Below are positions 24,406 through 32,194 of a stretch of DNA of 36,003 bases, one piece after another. A program made the position numbers and the translations under genes. The stretch lies in NCBI GenBank assembly GCA_900321255.1, contig ONVK01000018.1, positions 1-36,003 on the forward strand, in the 5' to 3' direction. Every line of letters begins with the position of its first letter. The stretch's first letter is position 1. Below the pieces are notes generated by a model. That model was not told where the DNA came from, did not search any database, and saw only the letters and a program-made list of their open reading frames with translations. This DNA comes from an uncultured Lentisphaerota bacterium (GTDB taxonomy: Bacteria > Verrucomicrobiota > Kiritimatiellia > RFP12 > UBA1067).

Positions 24406-25476
24406 TCACTTCCCGAACGGGCTGGTCTTCTTCATGAGATGGGCGAACTTGACGGCCTCGATCGACTCCTCGAGCGCGACGGGGAACGGCGCCGCGGTGC
24501 GGACCGTGTCGTACACGTGCCGCCAGAACGCGCTCTGGCCGTGCAGAGTCCCCTTCGGCAGCGAAATGGGAATCTTCTTGACCGGAACCTTCTCGTGCAT
24601 GTCACCGAGCTCGGGAGTCCGCACCGACGAGCGGCGGCGCGGGAACGAGAAGTCGGGGTCTATCACCGTGAACATGCCCTCGGTCGCGCCGGGGAGGACC
24701 TTGAACGAGCCGCGCGAGCCGCGTATGACGAAGGAGGGGACCCTGTCCTCGGCGAGAACGCCGCCGTTGAACTCTATGTCGGCCGAGACCGCCCCTCGCG
24801 TCTTCAGGTTTACATGCGCGCAGTCCTCGGCGTCGCCCAGGGACGCCACGCGCTTGAGGTCGCTCCACATCTGTATCGGCGGAAGCGGCAGAAGCCGCAG
24901 CGTCTGGAGGATGAGGTCGGGCATCGCGTAGTATGCCGCGCCGCCGCCGAGCCGCTTCACAGTCTGCCAGTCGTCGCGGCGTATGAAGTCCTCTCGCCTG
25001 ACGCACACCTGGTATATGTCGCCGAGCCTCGCGTCGGCCATCGCCATCTTGGCGAGCAGGAAGTCGGGCGCGAAGAGGCCGCGGTGGAAGACGAACAGGC
25101 GGTTTTTCGCCTTCTGCGCGGCGCCTCGCAGCACCTGCGCGTCGTCGAAGGTAAGGGCGAGGGGGCTCTCGAGGAGAGTCCAGAAGCCGCGCTCCAGCGA
25201 CTTGAGCGCATGATCGACGTGGTCGACGGAGCACGTCGCTATGTCCACCACGTCGATGTCGCGTTCGTCGAGCATGTCGGAGAACCGGCGGAACATCTTG
25301 CAGTCGGGGAAATCCTTCGCGATTATGTCGCGGCGCTCCTTCATGATGTCGCACGCGGCCACGACCTTGAAGAGGGCGGGATGGGCCTTGAAGACCGGGT
25401 AGTGGTCCTCGAACATCGCGCGTCCAAGCCCCATGAGGGCCACGCGCACCGGTGGTCTGTGGCTTTCGGCGTTCAT
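24406..25476 (-). CDS. Gfo/Idh/MocA-like protein lacking usual catalytic residues
   Basis: The 356-residue protein has the NAD(P)-binding Rossmann start VRVALMGLGRAMFEDHYPVF and the Gfo/Idh C-terminal layout. The usual EKP lysine motif is replaced by ESP (103-105). The conserved GGG..D.G.H..D block reads LGGGAAYYAMPDLILQ, so the catalytic histidine position is not a histidine. The protein may bind a dinucleotide without the standard oxidoreductase chemistry, or use another mechanism. The start at 25476 overlaps the nrdR stop (ATGA), which fixes it; the longer open frame upstream lies in nrdR. Confidence 0.8.
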   Translation of the reverse strand: MNAESHRPPVRVALMGLGRAMFEDHYPVFKAHPALFKVVAACDIMKERRDIIAKDFPDCKMFRRFSDMLDERDIDVVDIATCSVDHVDHALKSLERGFWTLLESPLALTFDDAQVLRGAAQKAKNRLFVFHRGLFAPDFLLAKMAMADARLGDIYQVCVRREDFIRRDDWQTVKRLGGGAAYYAMPDLILQTLRLLPLPPIQMWSDLKRVASLGDAEDCAHVNLKTRGAVSADIEFNGGVLAEDRVPSFVIRGSRGSFKVLPGATEGMFTVIDPDFSFPRRRSSVRTPELGDMHEKVPVKKIPISLPKGTLHGQSAFWRHVYDTVRTAAPFPVALEESIEAVKFAHLMKKTSPFGK

Positions 25477-25916
25477 TTCTTCACGATCTCCGTTATGGCA
25501 GAGAGGAACTGGGCGACGTCCTTGAACTGGCGGTACACGCTGGCGAAGCGTATGTAGGCGACTTCGTCCACCTTGTGGAGCTCCTGCATCACGAGCTCGG
25601 CGATCTTGTCGGCCGACACCTCGTCCCCCTCGAGGCTGGCGACCACATGGTCGATCATGGTGCGTATCTGCTCGTCGCTCACCGGACGCTTGCCGCACGC
25701 AACCCTGATGGCCTTGTCGACCTTCGAGCGGTCGAAGGTCTGCCGCGTGCCGTCGCGCTTGATGACGAGGACTTCGTCGCGGTCGATCTCCTCGTAGGTG
25801 GTGAACCTGTAGCCGCACTTCAGGCATTCGCGGCGGCGGCGTATCGCCGCGCCGTCGCGCGCGCTGCGCGAATCGAGCACCTTGTCGTCGTCAACACCGC
25901 ACTTGGGGCACTTCAT
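25473..25916 (-). CDS. nrdR: NrdR, ribonucleotide reductase repressor
   Basis: NrdR represses nrd genes according to the ATP/dATP ratio. The 147-residue protein has the N-terminal zinc ribbon (CPKCG at 3-7, CLKCG at 32-36), then the RRRxxCxxC and RFTTYE pattern, and an ATP-cone (VIKRDGTRQTFDRSKVDKAI). The start is fixed by its ATGA overlap with rnfE. No nrd gene or NrdR box is seen in the window. Confidence 0.97.
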   Translation of the reverse strand: MKCPKCGVDDDKVLDSRSARDGAAIRRRRECLKCGYRFTTYEEIDRDEVLVIKRDGTRQTFDRSKVDKAIRVACGKRPVSDEQIRTMIDHVVASLEGDEVSADKIAELVMQELHKVDEVAYIRFASVYRQFKDVAQFLSAITEIVKK

Positions 25917-26629
25917 GTCCTGTCCCCCTTCGCTTCGCCGCCAGCCCCGCCATCCTTGCCGCGGCCGCACATCGTGCAGTGCCTGCAGTCGAGGTTAACC
26001 GGGAGCGGCGCGGGGGCGCCGTGGCGGCGCGCGTTCCACTCCCCGATGCGGTTGATGAGAGCGAGAAGAAGCCCGAGCGTTATGAAGCCGCCCGCAGGGA
26101 GGATCGCGAGGGTCACGGGACCGGGGTTTATGCCCTTTACCGCGATGTCGCCCCATACGGTGAGAGTCCCCGCGCCGACAATCTCGCGGACCGCGGCGAT
26201 CAAGGCGAGGGAAAGCGTGAAGCCGACGCCGCTCCCGAGGCCGTCGGCGAGCGAATCGACGATGCCGTTCTTCGAGGCGAACGCCTCGGCGCGGCCGAGG
26301 ATGATGCAGTTCACGACGATGAGGGGGATGAAGATGCCAAGCGAGGCCGAGAGGTCGGGCAGATAGGCCTGCATGAGGAGGTCGATCGCCGTGACGAAAG
26401 TCGCTATGATGACGATGTAGCAGGGAATGTGCACCGCAGGCGGGATGACCCGCCTCAGGGCCGACACGAGGCCGTTGGAGCAGACGAGCACGAACGTCGC
26501 CGCGAGCCCCATGCCGAGAGCGTTCTCAAGGCTCGTCGTGACGGCAAGCGTGGGGCACAGGCCGAGCACAAGCCGGAAGATGGGATTGTTCTTGAAAATC
26601 CCATACCAAAAGGATAACCATGTTTTCAT
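25913..26629 (-). CDS. rsxE: RnfE/RsxE-type subunit of an ion-pumping electron transport complex
   Basis: The 238-residue membrane protein matches RnfE/NqrD: ENALGMGLAATFVLVCSNG, HIPCYIVIIATFVTAIDLLMQAY, GIFIPLIVVNCIILGRAEAFASKNG and six membrane segments. In a complete Rnf complex it pumps Na+ or H+ while moving electrons between ferredoxin and NAD. None of the other subunits is in the window; this gene instead heads an operon with nrdR, a Gfo/Idh-like protein and a metal regulator. The C-terminal tail adds CRHCTMC (215-221), which may bind metal. The ATG at 26629 lies 7 nt after a TATAAT, so it is probably leaderless. Confidence 0.92.
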   Translation of the reverse strand: MKTWLSFWYGIFKNNPIFRLVLGLCPTLAVTTSLENALGMGLAATFVLVCSNGLVSALRRVIPPAVHIPCYIVIIATFVTAIDLLMQAYLPDLSASLGIFIPLIVVNCIILGRAEAFASKNGIVDSLADGLGSGVGFTLSLALIAAVREIVGAGTLTVWGDIAVKGINPGPVTLAILPAGGFITLGLLLALINRIGEWNARRHGAPAPLPVNLDCRHCTMCGRGKDGGAGGEAKGDRT

Positions 26630-26636
26630 GAAGCGT

Positions 26637-26642
26637 ATTATA
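26637..26642 (-). promoter_or_regulatory. Leaderless promoter of the rnfE operon
   Basis: The minus strand reads GGCTATAAT-ACGCTTC-ATG. Only 7 nt separate the -10 from the rnfE start codon, with no Shine-Dalgarno. Confidence 0.6.
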
Positions 26643-26673
26643 GCCGAAAAGAAGCGAAATGGCAAGGGCGAAT

Positions 26674-27348
26674 TCAGAAGTTTATCCTGAACTCGTTCCG
26701 GTGCCAGGAAAGCAGCCCGCGGTCGCGCATGCGGCCAAGCGAGCGCGAAAGCGCCGGGCGTGTCACGCCGAAGTACTCGGCCATGCGCTCCCGGTTGAAT
26801 GGCAGCTTCACATTGCCCGTGTTCCCCGACTCGTTGTCGAGTTCCTGGAGGTACATCTGGATTTTCGCCTCTATCGTAGGCGCGTTCATCACCGCCAACT
26901 TACGCCAGGCGGAGAAGAATTCACGCGCGAGGATCTTAGATATGTTCGAGGAAAGCCTCGCCATCCGCGGCTCGGCCACCTCAATCATCCGCCTCACGAC
27001 CGCCATGTCGAGCGAAATGAGGGTGCTCGGCTCTGCCGCCACGACGGTACCTGGCCAGCAGGATATCTCAGGGGTGAACAGTATCCACAACCCCAGCACC
27101 TCGCCGACGCGCAGCTCCCTCGCGAAGATATCATGCCCGCCGACGATCTTCTCGTAGACGCGGAGCCGGCCCGAAACGACGACGAACAGCCTGTTCGCCT
27201 CAAGCCCCGCGTGCGCCACCGCCTCACCTTTCGAAAACTCCCTCTTGACGCCGTTGAAGCGATACAGGAGCGACTCTACGTCGTCGGCCGAAAACCCGCG
27301 GAAAAGATCGGCGCTCCTTGCAAGGTTGAGTATGGAGGATTCTAGCAC
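26674..27348 (-). CDS. Crp/Fnr family transcriptional regulator
   Basis: The 224-residue protein has an N-terminal cyclic-nucleotide-type beta roll (FSKGEAVAHAGLEANRLFVVVSGRLRVYEK and FARELRVGEVLG), a dimer helix, and a C-terminal Crp-type winged helix (LPFNRERMAEYFGVTRPALSRSLGRMRDRGLLS). No Fe-S cysteine cluster of the FNR type is present. C-terminal residues end at RINF. The GTG start at 27348 is 1 nt from the permease stop, indicating coupling; no other usable start is close. It probably controls its own transcript or the permease, by inference. Confidence 0.87.
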   Translation of the reverse strand: MLESSILNLARSADLFRGFSADDVESLLYRFNGVKREFSKGEAVAHAGLEANRLFVVVSGRLRVYEKIVGGHDIFARELRVGEVLGLWILFTPEISCWPGTVVAAEPSTLISLDMAVVRRMIEVAEPRMARLSSNISKILAREFFSAWRKLAVMNAPTIEAKIQMYLQELDNESGNTGNVKLPFNRERMAEYFGVTRPALSRSLGRMRDRGLLSWHRNEFRINF

Positions 27349-27349
27349 A

Positions 27350-28318
27350 TCAGCCCTTCTGGAACCTAACGCGCGGATCGAGCGCGGCATAGGCGAGGTC
27401 AGTGACGAGGTTGACAAACTGGTAGAGGAGAGCACCAAGCACCACTACCGCCCTCACGACGGCCATGTCCGCCGAGTGTATCGCATTGATCGACACCGAC
27501 CCAAGGCCGGGGATGCCGAAGAACGACTCGAGGAGGAGCGAGCCAGTGAAGAGATAAGGTATAGCAAGCGAGATGTAGGTCACGATCGGTATGAGCGCGT
27601 TCCTGAGGACGTGCTTTACGAGAATCGCCGCGCCGGAAAGCCCCTTTGCGCGCGCGGTGAGGACGTAGGGCTTGTAGAGCTCGTCGAGTATCGCCATGCG
27701 GAAGAACCTGACGTCGACGCCGAGGGACGAGAGGACGCCTATGAGAACCGGGAGCGCAAGGTAGAACCAGCCGCGGTAGCCCCATATCGGAAAGAGCCCG
27801 AGCTTGTACGAGAGGAGAAACTGCCCCGCGAGCACCCACACGACGTAGTTGACGCTCATGAGGACGGTCGAGCCGAAGAGAATCGCCTTGTCGGGGAAGC
27901 GCCCCCTCCACGCCGCCGCCACGAACGCGAGGAGAAGCCCGACGACCGTTCCCCCGACGAGGATCGGGACCGTGAGCGAAAGGCTCGGCCCGACGCCGCG
28001 CTTCAGGATGTCGACGACGGGTTCCTTCATCTCAACGGAATAGCCGAGGTCGCCCTTCGCGAGATCGCCCACGAAGTTGAAGAGCTGGCTGTCGAACAGC
28101 CCCTTGAAGCCCGCGTCGCCCCATTTGCCCACGATGAGCGGCTTGTCGTAGCCGAACTTGTGGTTGAAGGCCGCTATCGCCTCGGCCGTCGCGTTCTTGC
28201 CGAGGATGACCTCGGCCGGCGAGCCGCCCACTATGTTGAAGAGCGCGAACGCGAGGAGGACGATCCCCGCGGTGGTGGGGATCACCTCGGCGATTCTCCT
28301 GAGCACGTACTTCAGCAT
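27350..28318 (-). CDS. DppB/OppB-type ABC transporter permease
   Basis: The 322-residue permease has about six membrane segments and the oligopeptide-transporter signature (MLKYVLRRIAEVIPT start, GDLGYSV, YVLTARAKGLSGAAILVKHVLRNALIPIVT with the EAA loop). It would form a channel with a second permease, an ATPase and a binding protein, none of which is encoded next to it. It overlaps the end of the kinase-like gene by 7 nt (ATG at 28318) and precedes the Crp-type gene. Orphan or split-locus status is inferred from this window alone. Confidence 0.88.
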   Translation of the reverse strand: MLKYVLRRIAEVIPTTAGIVLLAFALFNIVGGSPAEVILGKNATAEAIAAFNHKFGYDKPLIVGKWGDAGFKGLFDSQLFNFVGDLAKGDLGYSVEMKEPVVDILKRGVGPSLSLTVPILVGGTVVGLLLAFVAAAWRGRFPDKAILFGSTVLMSVNYVVWVLAGQFLLSYKLGLFPIWGYRGWFYLALPVLIGVLSSLGVDVRFFRMAILDELYKPYVLTARAKGLSGAAILVKHVLRNALIPIVTYISLAIPYLFTGSLLLESFFGIPGLGSVSINAIHSADMAVVRAVVVLGALLYQFVNLVTDLAYAALDPRVRFQKG

Positions 28319-30279
28319 GGCGCCCCGCTCTCTATCGCCGCGCGCAGAACGGCGGCGACCGCCTTGGGGTCGCACTGGTCGAGGCGCTCGAGCGTCTTGG
28401 CCCAGCGGTACGCGCCCGAGCCCGCGACGTCGAACGGACGGTGGACGAAGAGCTCGTCGAACGCGCGGCGGCGCTCGCGGTACTTCGCCTGCACGTCGGC
28501 AAGCGTGCGTTCGAAGGCCGTGACGTAGGCGTCGGCGAACGCTGCGACGTCGGGCACGAACTTCGCGCGGCGGCGCACGACGTTCGCGTACGGGGCCACG
28601 GTGTCCTCAAAAGTGTGGAGGTAGTTGACGAAGCTGCCCGCGTGGTCGGTCGCCACGATCTTCGCCGGAAGCCCGTCGGGGCCGAACTGGACCACTTCGT
28701 AGTTCTTGTCGAAGAGGTTCTCCTTCGTCTCCGAGGAACGCCGCCCGACGATTATGTCGTGCGCGGCCGCCTCGCCCATCAGCCATGCGAACGCGAGCGC
28801 GAACGCCGGATTGCGGAAGCGCGCCGGGGGGATCTTGTCAGAGGCCGTGCCGGGGACGTAGTCGCGGACATAGCCGAACGCGCGCACCGTCGTGCCGTTG
28901 TACTGGTTGTGCCCGCGGTAGGTCTCGGGGAACTGCGCTATCGCGACGCGGGGCGGGAGGTTCATGCCGAGCTGGCAGCACATGAGGCGGCGGTCGAGGA
29001 TGTAGTCGGCGTATTCGTTGGCCTCTATCGTCGCCTGCAGCAGGTCCTTGCCCTCGTCGAGATGCTCGGCGACGCCCCACTTCTGGAAGCGGAGCAGCAC
29101 GAGCCGAACCTCGTCGGAATCGGCGGTCTTGCACTGGATTACGTAGACGCTCCCGTGGCGCGAGCCCTTGATCGGCTCGCGGGCCAGCGAACGGGCGATG
29201 CGCCCGACGTTGACGAACTCGATGTCGTTGAACAGCCGCATCGTGTTGAAGATCACGTTGCGGACGTGGAAGTCGCACAGCGGCTCGAGCGACGGATCGC
29301 GCGTGCGGCTGTATTCGTCCCAGAGGGGGTCGAAGATGACCTCGCCGCGGTCGATGCGCGCGCCGGGAAGCCACTCTATCTGGCGGTAGAACTCGGGCGA
29401 TATGCCCTGGATCAGGTCCTGCTCCGCGGCGTTCGTCTCGTTCGTGCCCGCGGTAACGGCCGTGCACATCGCGTTGCGCCAGTCGAAGTTGCCGACCGAC
29501 TCCTCGCGCAGCTCGGGCGGAAGCGACATGCGCCAGTCGAGGGCTATCTTCTCTACCGCCGCGCGGAGAGCGGCGTCGTCGAGCGAGTCGACCTCGATGC
29601 CCTTCAGGGCGTTCTTGATCTCGATCGGCGTGGTCGTGGGGAACAGATCGACCTCCGGATGGCCCATCCTGTTGCGCTTCTTGAGGAGCGAAACCACCTC
29701 CCTGACCTGCGCCCTGTATTCGTCGGCGGGCAGGGCGGAGACGATGTCATATCCCCCGGCGGTGATGTAGCGAGTGCCGATGGCCTGGTTGTAGAAGTAG
29801 ACCGCCTTCTCGCCTATCGCCACGCGGGAGCCCTCGACTATCCGCGACATGTCCTCCTGGGAGATGGGCGCGCGGGCCATGCGCCAGTTCTCGCCGCGCG
29901 CCCTGAGCGCGTTGCGGACCTTCGCCGCATGCGTGTTGAGGAAGCGAATCCTGCGCTTGTTCACGAGCTTCTGCAGCTCGTCGTCGGCGAGGAAGGCGAG
30001 GTCCATGCGGTCGGGATCGGGGCGGATGAGGACAAAGTCGTCTGTGAAGATCAGGTCGACCGACTGCTCGAGCTCGGCTTCCTCCTCGGAAGATGTGAGC
30101 GGCGGCAGCCCGGCCTCGGAGCGCCTGGCGTTGAGGTGGTCGATCCACATGACGCGCTGCATGGCATGGACGCCGCGCCGCGTCACGAGACCCGGGGTCT
30201 TGAGGAACAAGGTGCCGATCCGGCTGGCAAGGCTGCCGTCCGGAGCTTTTGCGAAAATCTGCTCTCCTAAGATCTGCAT
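28312..30279 (-). CDS. Unrecognised 655-residue protein with a kinase-like second half
   Basis: I do not recognise a family. No signal peptide or membrane helix is visible. Residues 1-360 are helical and charged. Residues about 370-550 show an ordered set of kinase-fold landmarks: KGSRHGSVYVIQC (371-383) like a glycine loop and beta 2; VRLVLLRF (391-398) like beta 3 with R397 at the lysine place; VRAFGYVRDYVPG (465-477) like a hinge; HDIIVGRR...ENLF (507-523) like a PI-kinase-type catalytic loop; and ATDHAGSF (543-550) like the DFG region. The missing lysine leaves activity uncertain. The start is the ATG at 30279, 7 nt from a TGGTATAAT box (leaderless). Its tail overlaps the permease gene. 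Confidence 0.6.
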   Translation of the reverse strand: MQILGEQIFAKAPDGSLASRIGTLFLKTPGLVTRRGVHAMQRVMWIDHLNARRSEAGLPPLTSSEEEAELEQSVDLIFTDDFVLIRPDPDRMDLAFLADDELQKLVNKRRIRFLNTHAAKVRNALRARGENWRMARAPISQEDMSRIVEGSRVAIGEKAVYFYNQAIGTRYITAGGYDIVSALPADEYRAQVREVVSLLKKRNRMGHPEVDLFPTTTPIEIKNALKGIEVDSLDDAALRAAVEKIALDWRMSLPPELREESVGNFDWRNAMCTAVTAGTNETNAAEQDLIQGISPEFYRQIEWLPGARIDRGEVIFDPLWDEYSRTRDPSLEPLCDFHVRNVIFNTMRLFNDIEFVNVGRIARSLAREPIKGSRHGSVYVIQCKTADSDEVRLVLLRFQKWGVAEHLDEGKDLLQATIEANEYADYILDRRLMCCQLGMNLPPRVAIAQFPETYRGHNQYNGTTVRAFGYVRDYVPGTASDKIPPARFRNPAFALAFAWLMGEAAAHDIIVGRRSSETKENLFDKNYEVVQFGPDGLPAKIVATDHAGSFVNYLHTFEDTVAPYANVVRRRAKFVPDVAAFADAYVTAFERTLADVQAKYRERRRAFDELFVHRPFDVAGSGAYRWAKTLERLDQCDPKAVAAVLRAAIESGAPC

Positions 30280-30286
30280 GGAGTAT

Positions 30287-30295
30287 ATTATACCA
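30287..30295 (-). promoter_or_regulatory. Leaderless promoter of the 655-residue gene
   Basis: TGGTATAAT followed by ATACTCC and the ATG. The 7-nt spacer leaves no leader. The T-rich stretch just upstream doubles as the tail of the preceding terminator. Confidence 0.7.
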
Positions 30296-30325
30296 AAATT
30301 AGAGGCCGCGCAAAGGCCGGGCCTC
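30296..30325 (-). terminator. Putative terminator overlapping the CDF stop codon
   Basis: On the minus strand GAGGCC and GGCCTC form a 6-bp stem around a 12-nt GC-rich loop, followed by TAATTTT. The stem begins inside the CDF stop codon. The T-tract is short, so termination may be partial. Confidence 0.45.
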
Positions 30326-31217
30326 AAACAGCATGTCCATCGCCCCACGGCTCGACATGCACGACCACGTCGTCCACGTCTATCCCGGCGCCGACGACGG
30401 CCTCCTTCACGGCATGCCCTATGTCGTGGCCCTCGGCAACCGAGAGCGACCTGTCGACCTGGACATGGATGTCGGCCTGGAACGACGAGCCGTACCGCCT
30501 CGCGCGCGGCTTGTGCACGCCCTTGACGCCTTCCACCCGCATGGCGACCGCGGCGACGGCCTCGGCCTTCGACCCGATCTGCGCGTCCGTCAGTTCCTGG
30601 AACGACGGCCGCGCGAGCTTCCACGAGACGTGGAGGACGAACGCGCTTACGACGAGCGCACCGGCGGCGTCGACCCACCAGAGCGAGGGGAACACCCATA
30701 CGACCGCCACTGCGGCAGCGACGGGGACGGAGCTCAGCGCATCGGACCTGTGGTGCCAGGCATTGGCCTCGAGCGCGGTCGACCTGACGCGCCGCGCCAC
30801 GGACCGCGTCACGACAAAGACGATCTCCTTGAGAACGATGCTCCCGAGCGCGACCGCAAGCGCGAGCGCGCCCGGCGTCGCGCCGGACCCACCGCGCGCA
30901 AGCGACACGACCGCGTTGCGCGCGAGCTCCCATGCGGCGAACACGAGCGCGGCGGATATGACGAGCGTGACGAGCGCCTCGATCTTGCCGTGGCCGTAGG
31001 GATGGTCTTCGTCCGCAGGCGCAGCCCAGCACCTGACGCTGAACACCACGACGAGGTCGGTCACGAGGTCGGACGCAGAATGGACCGCATCCGCGACAAG
31101 CGCCTGCGACGACGACATTACGCCCGCGGCGGCCTTGGCCGCCGCAATCGCGACATTCGCCAGGATCCCGGCGAACGTCACCCGCCGCACCATCCTGATC
31201 TTTCCCTCGGCCTGCAT
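30324..31217 (-). CDS. Cation diffusion facilitator transporter
   Basis: CDF proteins export divalent metals by proton exchange. The 297-residue protein has six membrane segments with the metal-site motifs DAVHSASDLVTD in helix 2 and HHRSDALSS in helix 5, DEDHPYGHGK between helices 2 and 3, and a cytoplasmic ferredoxin-like C-domain (VKGVHKPRARRYGSSFQADIHVQVD). Substrate (Zn, Mn, Fe or Co) cannot be assigned. I start it at the ATG at 31217; the ATG at 31193, with GAGG upstream, is an alternative. It follows rph by 17 bp and probably shares its transcript. Confidence 0.92.
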   Translation of the reverse strand: MQAEGKIRMVRRVTFAGILANVAIAAAKAAAGVMSSSQALVADAVHSASDLVTDLVVVFSVRCWAAPADEDHPYGHGKIEALVTLVISAALVFAAWELARNAVVSLARGGSGATPGALALAVALGSIVLKEIVFVVTRSVARRVRSTALEANAWHHRSDALSSVPVAAAVAVVWVFPSLWWVDAAGALVVSAFVLHVSWKLARPSFQELTDAQIGSKAEAVAAVAMRVEGVKGVHKPRARRYGSSFQADIHVQVDRSLSVAEGHDIGHAVKEAVVGAGIDVDDVVVHVEPWGDGHAV

Positions 31218-31234
31218 CTCCGCCCCCGCAGAAT

Positions 31235-31927
31235 TCAGCCCATGAGCGCGAATATCCGCCTGAGCCCCTTCCGGGCGAGCGCGCGCAGCGCGTCCAGCGA
31301 CTCTTCCGTGAACGGCTTGTGCTCGGCCGTCCCCTGAAGCTCCACATAGCGGCCGTCGTCCGTCATGACGACGTTGAGATCGACCTCCGCCGTCGAGTCG
31401 TGCGCGTAGTCGAGGTCGAGCGTCGGTCTGCCGTCGCACACGCCGACCGAAACGGCCGCGACGCGGTGGACGATCGGGTTTTCGGAGAGCGTGCCGTCGG
31501 CGAGCAGCTTCGCGACGGCGTCCTGCAGGGCCGCCATTCCGCCCGTGATCGACGCGCACCTCGTGCCGCCGTCGGCCTGCAGGACGTCGCAGTCGATCGT
31601 GATCTGCCGCGGGCCGAGCTTCGCCATGTCGACGGCGGCCCTGAGCGAGCGCCCGATGAGGCGCTGTATCTCGGTCGAACGGGCGTCTTGCTTGAGCTTC
31701 TTGATGTCGCGGTCCTTCCGCCCGCCGCCGGTGGACGACGGAAGCATCGAGTATTCCGCCGTAACCCAGCCGCGCCCGGTGTCCTTGAGGAACGGGGGCA
31801 CCTTGTCCTCGACGCTCGCGGTGCAGAGGACCCACGTGTCGCCCCATTTCACGAGAACGCTCCCGGCCGCATACTTTGTGAAGCCGTGCACGAACTCTAT
31901 CTTGCGAAGCTCTGTCCTTCTCTTCAT
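31235..31927 (-). CDS. rph: RNase PH
   Basis: RNase PH is a phosphorolytic 3'-5' exonuclease that matures tRNA 3' ends. The 230-residue protein shows the family core: KWGDTWVLCTASVE, GRGWVTAEYSMLPSSTG, EIQRLIGRSLRAAVD and the GGTRCASITG phosphate-binding block. I start it at the ATG at 31927. The longer frame upstream translates through the tRNA remnant and has no coding features. The ATG lies 5 nt past the tRNA CCA, so rph was once the tail of a tRNA transcript. The element insertion separates it from the original promoter. Confidence 0.95.
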   Translation of the reverse strand: MKRRTELRKIEFVHGFTKYAAGSVLVKWGDTWVLCTASVEDKVPPFLKDTGRGWVTAEYSMLPSSTGGGRKDRDIKKLKQDARSTEIQRLIGRSLRAAVDMAKLGPRQITIDCDVLQADGGTRCASITGGMAALQDAVAKLLADGTLSENPIVHRVAAVSVGVCDGRPTLDLDYAHDSTAEVDLNVVMTDDGRYVELQGTAEHKPFTEESLDALRALARKGLRRIFALMG

Positions 31928-31932
31928 GGCAA

Positions 31933-31980
<48 letters not shown>

Positions 31981-32194
31981 TTGTTTTTAACTTGATTTTT
32001 CCCAAAGTTTATAGGTTATTTTTTGTTTAAGACCGCTTCCGTCCCCCATTTTGTCCCCCACTTTCCCCTTGCTTAGGCTCCGATAGTGTGATACACTGTT
32101 TCGCGTTGTCAATCATTGCAAACATAGTATATCACACAGCCGAGCGGCTGACAACACCGAGCGGAAGAAAAACCATTGCGAAAGGTGGTGCAAG
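31981..32194. repeat. Repeat-rich attachment region before the integrase gene
   Basis: No gene is seen here. GTCCCCCA occurs twice at 12-bp spacing (32041, 32053). A TCCCAAAG copy of the tRNA anticodon-loop sequence recurs at 32000-32007. AGTGT-GAT-ACACT at 32085-32097 is an inverted repeat, and GTGTGATA (32086-32093) recurs inverted as TATCACAC at 32130-32137. Such arrays near integrase genes are commonly integrase arm sites or a repressor operator. Confidence 0.5.

Noticed and set aside
28312-31347. 1011-residue version of the kinase-like gene
   Set aside because: The first 356 residues shadow the CDF gene and part of rph. The promoter and ATG at 30279 set the real start.
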